Assembly: GCA_003503535.1 (NCBI GenBank)
Contig: DOCI01000277.1
Location: 9,094-27,081 of the forward strand
Length of the DNA: 17,988 nt
Direction of reading: 5' to 3'
From: Planctomycetaceae bacterium
GTDB taxonomy: Bacteria > Planctomycetota > Planctomycetia > Planctomycetales > Planctomycetaceae
Positions 14,890-17,988 of the stretch are shown here, piece by piece (the stretch's first letter is position 1; the number at the start of each line of letters is the position of its first letter). The translations under genes were made by a program, and so were the position numbers. The notes under the pieces are model-generated. The model had not been told where the DNA came from, made no database searches, and worked only from the letters and a program-made list of their open reading frames with translations.

Positions 14890-16116
14890 TCACTTCTGAA
14901 CTGCAGGCGGTGCAAGCGATTTCTCAATTTCGAGATCAAATAACGCAGTGACCGCGGGTTTGTCGTCTCCCGTGTTTTTCTCCTGAGATTCCGGTTCAGT
15001 AGATATCTGACCAGAAGCGGGCAGGGGCAGCACGATGGGAGCGTGATATTCATCGGCAGGGGCATCGTCAGGAGCAGCGGTATAGACTTCGTGAGTTTGA
15101 TCCTTCAAAACATGCGTTCCGCCGTGACCACAACCTCGATTGATGTAACAGGCGATTTCTCGTCCCAATTCGGGATTGGAATAGTACATTGCCCAGGCAT
15201 GACGAAAACCGACTTCAAAAGTCAGATCGATTTCCTGAACCTTATTGGCATAAGGCCCCAGTTTTCTACGGTCGAACATGGTGGTTCCAGTTGTCGATAA
15301 CGCACGTCCATAACTTGGCCCCACGAGTGGATACACAATTAATGCGACGTCTTTGCGGTTGACCAGAGTCAGCATGCATCGAACCTGCGATAAGGCTCGA
15401 CCGAATTTCTCGTTAGGAGTAAGCCATTCGTGATTGATGGCAGCCGCGGCGAAGATCGCACGAATTGTTCGACAGCCTCCCGAGCAGGGGGGTTTGACAC
15501 AATTCAAAACTGCTCCACCACCACGATAGTGCAGGCTGGAGGCAATCACGCGGGTCCCATGACTATGGCCCATCAGGCAAATGGAAGAGGTGGCAGGCAG
15601 GCAATCGATGAGATGTGCGAGATAGATTCCATTGTGGTCTGCTCGAAAACCATTATGAACCACGCTCAGGCTTGGTAATAAGGTATCGATATCATCGCTG
15701 GGCCAGATGAAGAAAATCATGTTCAGCGGGTTGCATCGATTGGAATTTCGCAACCAGCTGTAGGTAAAACGAGCTTCATTGAGAGCGTGATCGATGTTCA
15801 CAAAACTTCCGTGCACGAACATGCAAGTTGGTGCAGTCGGGTTGAGGGAAGCCTGCATTTCACTCATCGAACCCGGACGCATCGGCCCGTTGACGGGTTT
15901 AAAGTAGCACCGGTAATTGAATGATTTTGGACAGACACCGGGAGTTTGAGGCATCGCATAAGTGCTAACGACCCAGTAACCTTCGCCATTCGAGCAGTTC
16001 GTGCATGCCTGAGCGAATAAGTCAGTCGCTGGCAGACTGCAGAGCAGGATTGCCAGAATGCGAATTGAAATACGCTCTAGAAGTTGAATCACGACACTGG
16101 ACTTTCTGCAAACCAC
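14890..16116 (-). CDS. Secreted cysteine-rich alpha/beta hydrolase
   Basis: Up to 408 residues from a GTG at 16116; the start is uncertain because no good ribosome binding site is visible, and another in-frame GTG lies 24 bases further in. A signal peptide core (IRILAILLCSLPATDLFAQA) follows, then a cysteine-rich segment (ACTNCS). TCMFVHGS looks like the oxyanion-hole HG region, and MGHSHGTR near residues 182-189 is the lipase-type nucleophile elbow with Ser185. About sixteen cysteines after the signal peptide suggest disulfides in an extracytoplasmic location. The fold resembles DUF900-like or esterase-type hydrolases; substrate unknown. The C-terminal tail is acidic, proline-rich and probably disordered. 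It runs divergently from rpsT across a 420-base gap. Confidence 0.82.
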   Translation of the reverse strand: MVCRKSSVVIQLLERISIRILAILLCSLPATDLFAQACTNCSNGEGYWVVSTYAMPQTPGVCPKSFNYRCYFKPVNGPMRPGSMSEMQASLNPTAPTCMFVHGSFVNIDHALNEARFTYSWLRNSNRCNPLNMIFFIWPSDDIDTLLPSLSVVHNGFRADHNGIYLAHLIDCLPATSSICLMGHSHGTRVIASSLHYRGGGAVLNCVKPPCSGGCRTIRAIFAAAAINHEWLTPNEKFGRALSQVRCMLTLVNRKDVALIVYPLVGPSYGRALSTTGTTMFDRRKLGPYANKVQEIDLTFEVGFRHAWAMYYSNPELGREIACYINRGCGHGGTHVLKDQTHEVYTAAPDDAPADEYHAPIVLPLPASGQISTEPESQEKNTGDDKPAVTALFDLEIEKSLAPPAVQK

Positions 16117-16437
16117 CAGCAGGCAATGTAATAACTTGAATCGAGTTGGATTTTTAGTATTGCCCGGAAATTGATGATCGAATTCCGCTGACGAATGCGC
16201 ATAGTGAGAGCGGACTGATCTCTCTAATCCACCATTTTATCGGCTATTCGTCAAACAGAATGCGGTAGGAATGGTCTAACATTGCAAGAAACAGGCCAGT
16301 TGTTCCAATTCGGCAATATTATGACGATATTTCAATGAATTCGGTCCTCCCGGCTGAGAAAACTTTATCAATTAACGTTATTTTTCGTGCTTTGAAGTCA
16401 ATTTAATGGGATTGCCCTGCATTCTCCGTCGTTAGAT
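16117..16437. other. Divergent gap between the hydrolase and the rpsT promoter
   Basis: About 320 bases without a gene. Promoters for the minus-strand hydrolase must lie here, but I could not identify one convincingly. I see no palindromes or known RNA in it. The first clear signal on the + strand is the rpsT promoter at 16438. Confidence 0.4.
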
Positions 16438-16466
16438 TTGAACTTTGAGTCGAGTATCGCTAAAAT
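16438..16466 (+). promoter_or_regulatory. Strong sigma-70-like promoter of rpsT
   Basis: TTGAAC (16438-16443) and TAAAAT (16461-16466) are separated by exactly 17 bases, near the consensus in both boxes and ideal in spacing. Initiation near 16473 gives a 5' UTR of about 65 bases that includes the palindrome at 16503-16518. This fits a highly expressed ribosomal protein gene. Confidence 0.8.
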
Positions 16467-16502
16467 CACCGATCCATTTGGAACAGAGTTATTGAAACAT
16501 TG

Positions 16503-16518
16503 GTTACGAGCTCGTAAC
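16503..16518 (+). promoter_or_regulatory. Perfect palindrome in the rpsT leader
   Basis: GTTACGAGCTCGTAAC is a perfect 16-base palindrome lying downstream of the rpsT promoter and 20 bases before the ATG. With no loop it is a poor RNA hairpin unless the centre opens, and it is shaped like a dimer-binding operator. It could serve regulation of rpsT by DNA or RNA binding; the mechanism is not known. Confidence 0.55.
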
Positions 16519-16538
16519 GTATTTCGTGGAAACAGTTT

Positions 16539-16829
16539 ATGCCGAATTCAGTCAATGCCAAAAAGGCCCTTCGTCAAAGTCAGAAGCGTCGTCTGCACAA
16601 TCGTGCTCAGCGCTCTACTCTTCGTACGACTATTAAAAAAGTACGTACTTTGGTTGAAGAAGGTAAAGTGGAAGATGCTCAGGCCGCATTTAAAGTCGCT
16701 ACAAAGAAACTTGATCAAGCCGCTGCCAAGCACCTGATTCACCGCAATGCCGCTGCCCGCACTAAAAGCCGCTTGTCAAAAGTGCTCAAAGACGCGGGAG
16801 CCAAAGTCTCTGCAGGACAAAGTTCCTAA
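16539..16829 (+). CDS. rpsT: 30S ribosomal protein S20 (bS20)
   Basis: A 96-residue, strongly basic protein with bS20 features: N-terminal [17 protein letters not shown], the conserved RLHNRAQRS stretch, TTIKKVRTL, and the C-terminal helix with [18 protein letters not shown]. Slightly longer than the usual 85-90 residues, owing to a polar C-terminal tail. bS20 binds 16S rRNA and helps assemble the body of the small subunit. It is transcribed alone, between its own promoter and terminator. The start ATG at 16539 is fixed by the conserved N-terminus, with GTGGA as a weak ribosome binding site; in E. coli S20 regulates its own translation, and a similar role for this leader is possible but unproven. 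Confidence 0.97.
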   Translation: MPNSVNAKKALRQSQKRRLHNRAQRSTLRTTIKKVRTLVEEGKVEDAQAAFKVATKKLDQAAAKHLIHRNAAARTKSRLSKVLKDAGAKVSAGQSS

Positions 16830-16870
16830 AGTCAGGCCTCATTGAGAGGTTTCTGCCTGAATGTTACAGT

Positions 16871-16901
16871 AAAAGCCTATCCTTTTAAGGATGGGCTTTT
16901 T
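16871..16901 (+). terminator. Intrinsic terminator of rpsT
   Basis: AAAAGCCTATCCTT and AAGGATGGGCTTTT form a 14-base-pair stem with one wobble and a tight TT loop (16871-16900), running into T residues to 16901. It lies 40 bases after rpsT and is a classic rho-independent terminator. Confidence 0.93.
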
Positions 16902-17006
16902 GCATTTTTGTCGCTGAATTCTGTAAGATTGATAATCCTGAGGCCAGGGAATTCGTTCATATGAATAATTGAACGTTCAATTGAAACTCATATTACAGGG
17001 GATGGA

Positions 17007-17432
17007 ATGTCAAACAGAGCGTCCATAAACGAACGAATCGTAGCTGGCATCATTGGTACGACGTTTGGTGGAATTGGTTTGACCGTACTGATTTCTCTAT
17101 GGGCAATTCCCTTCCATAGTTTTCATTCACCACCGCTGTTCTTTCGCTTATTTGCCTCTTTTATCTCTCTTCCATTTATTGCTCTGGGAGGAGCTGGGAT
17201 ATTCACATTGTTAACAGGGATCTCGACCAGTCCGAAGAGTTCAGTCGAGAACATAAATAATTCCATGCAATCTCTGATGTCTCAACAGTTAAAAACTTCC
17301 AGAGCCGGAACCTTACGTCAGGATTGCCCAAGCTGTGGTGCTCCACGGGGTGAACTGGAAGTTTCTCCTTCTGGCGATGTGAAATGTCCACATTGCAAAG
17401 CCTGGTACAATGTCTTTGAAGAATCTGATTGA
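17007..17432 (+). CDS. Small membrane protein with C-terminal zinc ribbon
   Basis: A 141-residue protein with a good start (AGGGGATGGA before the ATG at 17007). Two membrane segments occupy about residues 10-33 and 45-71, joined by a short proline/histidine loop. A Ser/Asn-rich linker leads to a cytoplasmic zinc ribbon with Cys107, Cys110, Cys127 and Cys130 (CPSCG and CPHC). This layout, two helices plus a soluble treble-clef-like finger, is common among uncharacterised planctomycete proteins; I do not recognise a function. It lies between the rpsT terminator and a repeat-rich gap, so it is probably monocistronic. Confidence 0.82.
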   Translation: MSNRASINERIVAGIIGTTFGGIGLTVLISLWAIPFHSFHSPPLFFRLFASFISLPFIALGGAGIFTLLTGISTSPKSSVENINNSMQSLMSQQLKTSRAGTLRQDCPSCGAPRGELEVSPSGDVKCPHCKAWYNVFEESD

Positions 17433-17480
17433 TCGGATGGGACGCCCCAGCAACTGTCATTGTTTATAAACAACTCTCTT

Positions 17481-17585
17481 CCTTCTCCTTGAGGAGAAGG
17501 TGGCCGAAGGCCGGATGATGGGATCTTTTCGACGTTCTTACTGAAATCAACCCCGATTACCCTCACCCTCTCCCAGAGGGAGAGG
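17481..17585. repeat. REP-doublet-like pair of inverted hairpins
   Basis: Two small palindromes in opposite orientation: CCTTCTCC-TTGA-GGAGAAGG (17481-17500), followed by GGCC-GAA-GGCC (17502-17512) and GGATGATGGG; and CCTCTCCC-AGA-GGGAGAGG (17567-17585), preceded by CCGATTACCCTCAC. Read on the opposite strand, the second has the same order, hairpin then GGTGAGGG. This arrangement is that of a REP doublet (REPIN) seen in other bacteria. No transposase gene is in the window. Confidence 0.65.
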
Positions 17586-17667
17586 AGACAAGAATCAACT
17601 GTTATTGTGGAAAGTGTCGGGAAAGACGACATGGAAAGATATGTGTAAACTAAAGGAGCAACGCGAA

Positions 17668-17696
17668 GGGTGTGGTCGGGGGTAATCACCACGCCC
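17668..17696. repeat. GGGTGTGGT/ACCACGCCC stem-loop
   Basis: A 29-base element with a 9-base-pair stem (17668-17676 with 17688-17696, one G-T wobble) and an 11-base G-rich loop containing GGGGGTAATC. It has the same dimensions as the element at 13977-14005. The surrounding 17590-17850 stretch otherwise holds nothing that I can identify, and the open frames on the minus strand there look like read-through of repeats. Confidence 0.6.
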
Positions 17697-17850
17697 ATCA
17701 CTTCGTTCTGGGTCGTGCCACCCCATTTGGCCACCGGCTATCCAGTTTGGTCGAGCGAAATGCCCTGAACTGATCTTTCTGCTCGGATGCGATTCGTGAT
17801 AGACTCCCCTTGAGAAAATGACACTGCTGAGAAAGTCAGGGAGGGCAAGG

Positions 17851-17988
17851 ATGCCACTGCTGGAATGTATTGATTTGGTCAAGGATTATCCGGGCGGAAA
17901 ACGAGCCGTCGACGGAGTTAGTTTTGACATTGAACGAGGCGAGATCGTCGGACTGCTTGGTCCGAACGGAGCCGGGAAATCGACCACG
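17851..17988 (+). CDS. ABC transporter ATPase, probable LptB (cut by window end)
   Basis: Only the first 46 codons are present. The ATG at 17851 follows GGGAGGG at good spacing. The start has [20 protein letters not shown], then [16 protein letters not shown], the Walker A box, with the [14 protein letters not shown] wording typical of LptB, the ATPase that powers lipopolysaccharide transport to the outer membrane. ABC ATPases of other systems can look alike here, so LptB is probable but not secure without the remaining sequence and neighbours such as lptC or lptA. The gene runs off the end of the window. Confidence 0.8.
   Translation, partial: MPLLECIDLVKDYPGGKRAVDGVSFDIERGEIVGLLGPNGAGKSTT

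Noticed and set aside
17318..17734. 138-codon minus-strand open frame across the repeat region
   Set aside because: It reads through two REP-like hairpins and into the antisense of the membrane zinc-ribbon gene, as expected of a spurious frame.
1..17988. Search for a defence island, CRISPR array, prophage, integrase or biosynthetic cluster
   Set aside because: No cas, restriction, toxin-antitoxin, integrase, capsid or synthase motif was seen in any frame, and no regularly spaced repeats are present.

Overview
The window looks like an ordinary stretch of a planctomycete chromosome (Planctomycetales type), with moderate GC close to 50%. This rests on a secreted DUF1080 (3-keto-disaccharide hydrolase-like) protein, a lone DUF58 protein, several lineage-style hypotheticals, uneven Shine-Dalgarno use, and many short dispersed palindromic repeats between genes. 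The assignment is inference from protein flavour; there is no rRNA or other marker in the window. No tRNA, rRNA, CRISPR array, transposase, phage gene or recognisable defence system was found.

Layout. Positions 1-500 hold a small helical hypothetical on the minus strand. Positions 754-2936 hold a tight two-gene + operon: an SDR that closely resembles L-fucose dehydrogenases, whose stop overlaps the GTG start of an MFS transporter. Positions 2989-5027 hold two minus-strand genes, an exported serine hydrolase of the beta-lactamase/PBP-like family and a hypothetical with a clear intrinsic terminator. An interspersed inverted repeat lies between these two. A 580-base non-coding stretch then leads to argB (acetylglutamate kinase), a DUF1080 exported protein with a strong terminator, and an orphan DUF58 gene whose last 46 bases are duplicated downstream around a GGCAGG/CCTGCC palindrome.

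Positions 8631-10339 hold a coupled pair: a conserved hypothetical with 18-base coding repeats near its start, and a membrane-anchored TPR protein. Next come a hybrid histidine kinase with a DUF4118-like membrane sensor and a C-terminal receiver, and purH (purine biosynthesis) with a hairpin just before its start. Positions 13761-14101 contain a cluster of stem-loops. They are followed by a zinc-ribbon (TFIIB-type) protein, a second interspersed inverted repeat, a secreted cysteine-rich alpha/beta hydrolase on the minus strand, rpsT with a near-consensus promoter, a palindromic 5' UTR and a textbook terminator, a small membrane zinc-ribbon protein, a REP-doublet-like repeat region, and the start of an ABC ATPase (probably LptB) cut by the window end.

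The genes do not form one pathway. They are housekeeping genes (argB, purH, rpsT, probable lptB) mixed with lineage-specific proteins. I did not find a convincing new multi-gene system. The most unusual material is the non-coding DNA: several families of short palindromic elements, one associated with a duplicated gene end, and structured leaders before rpsT and purH.
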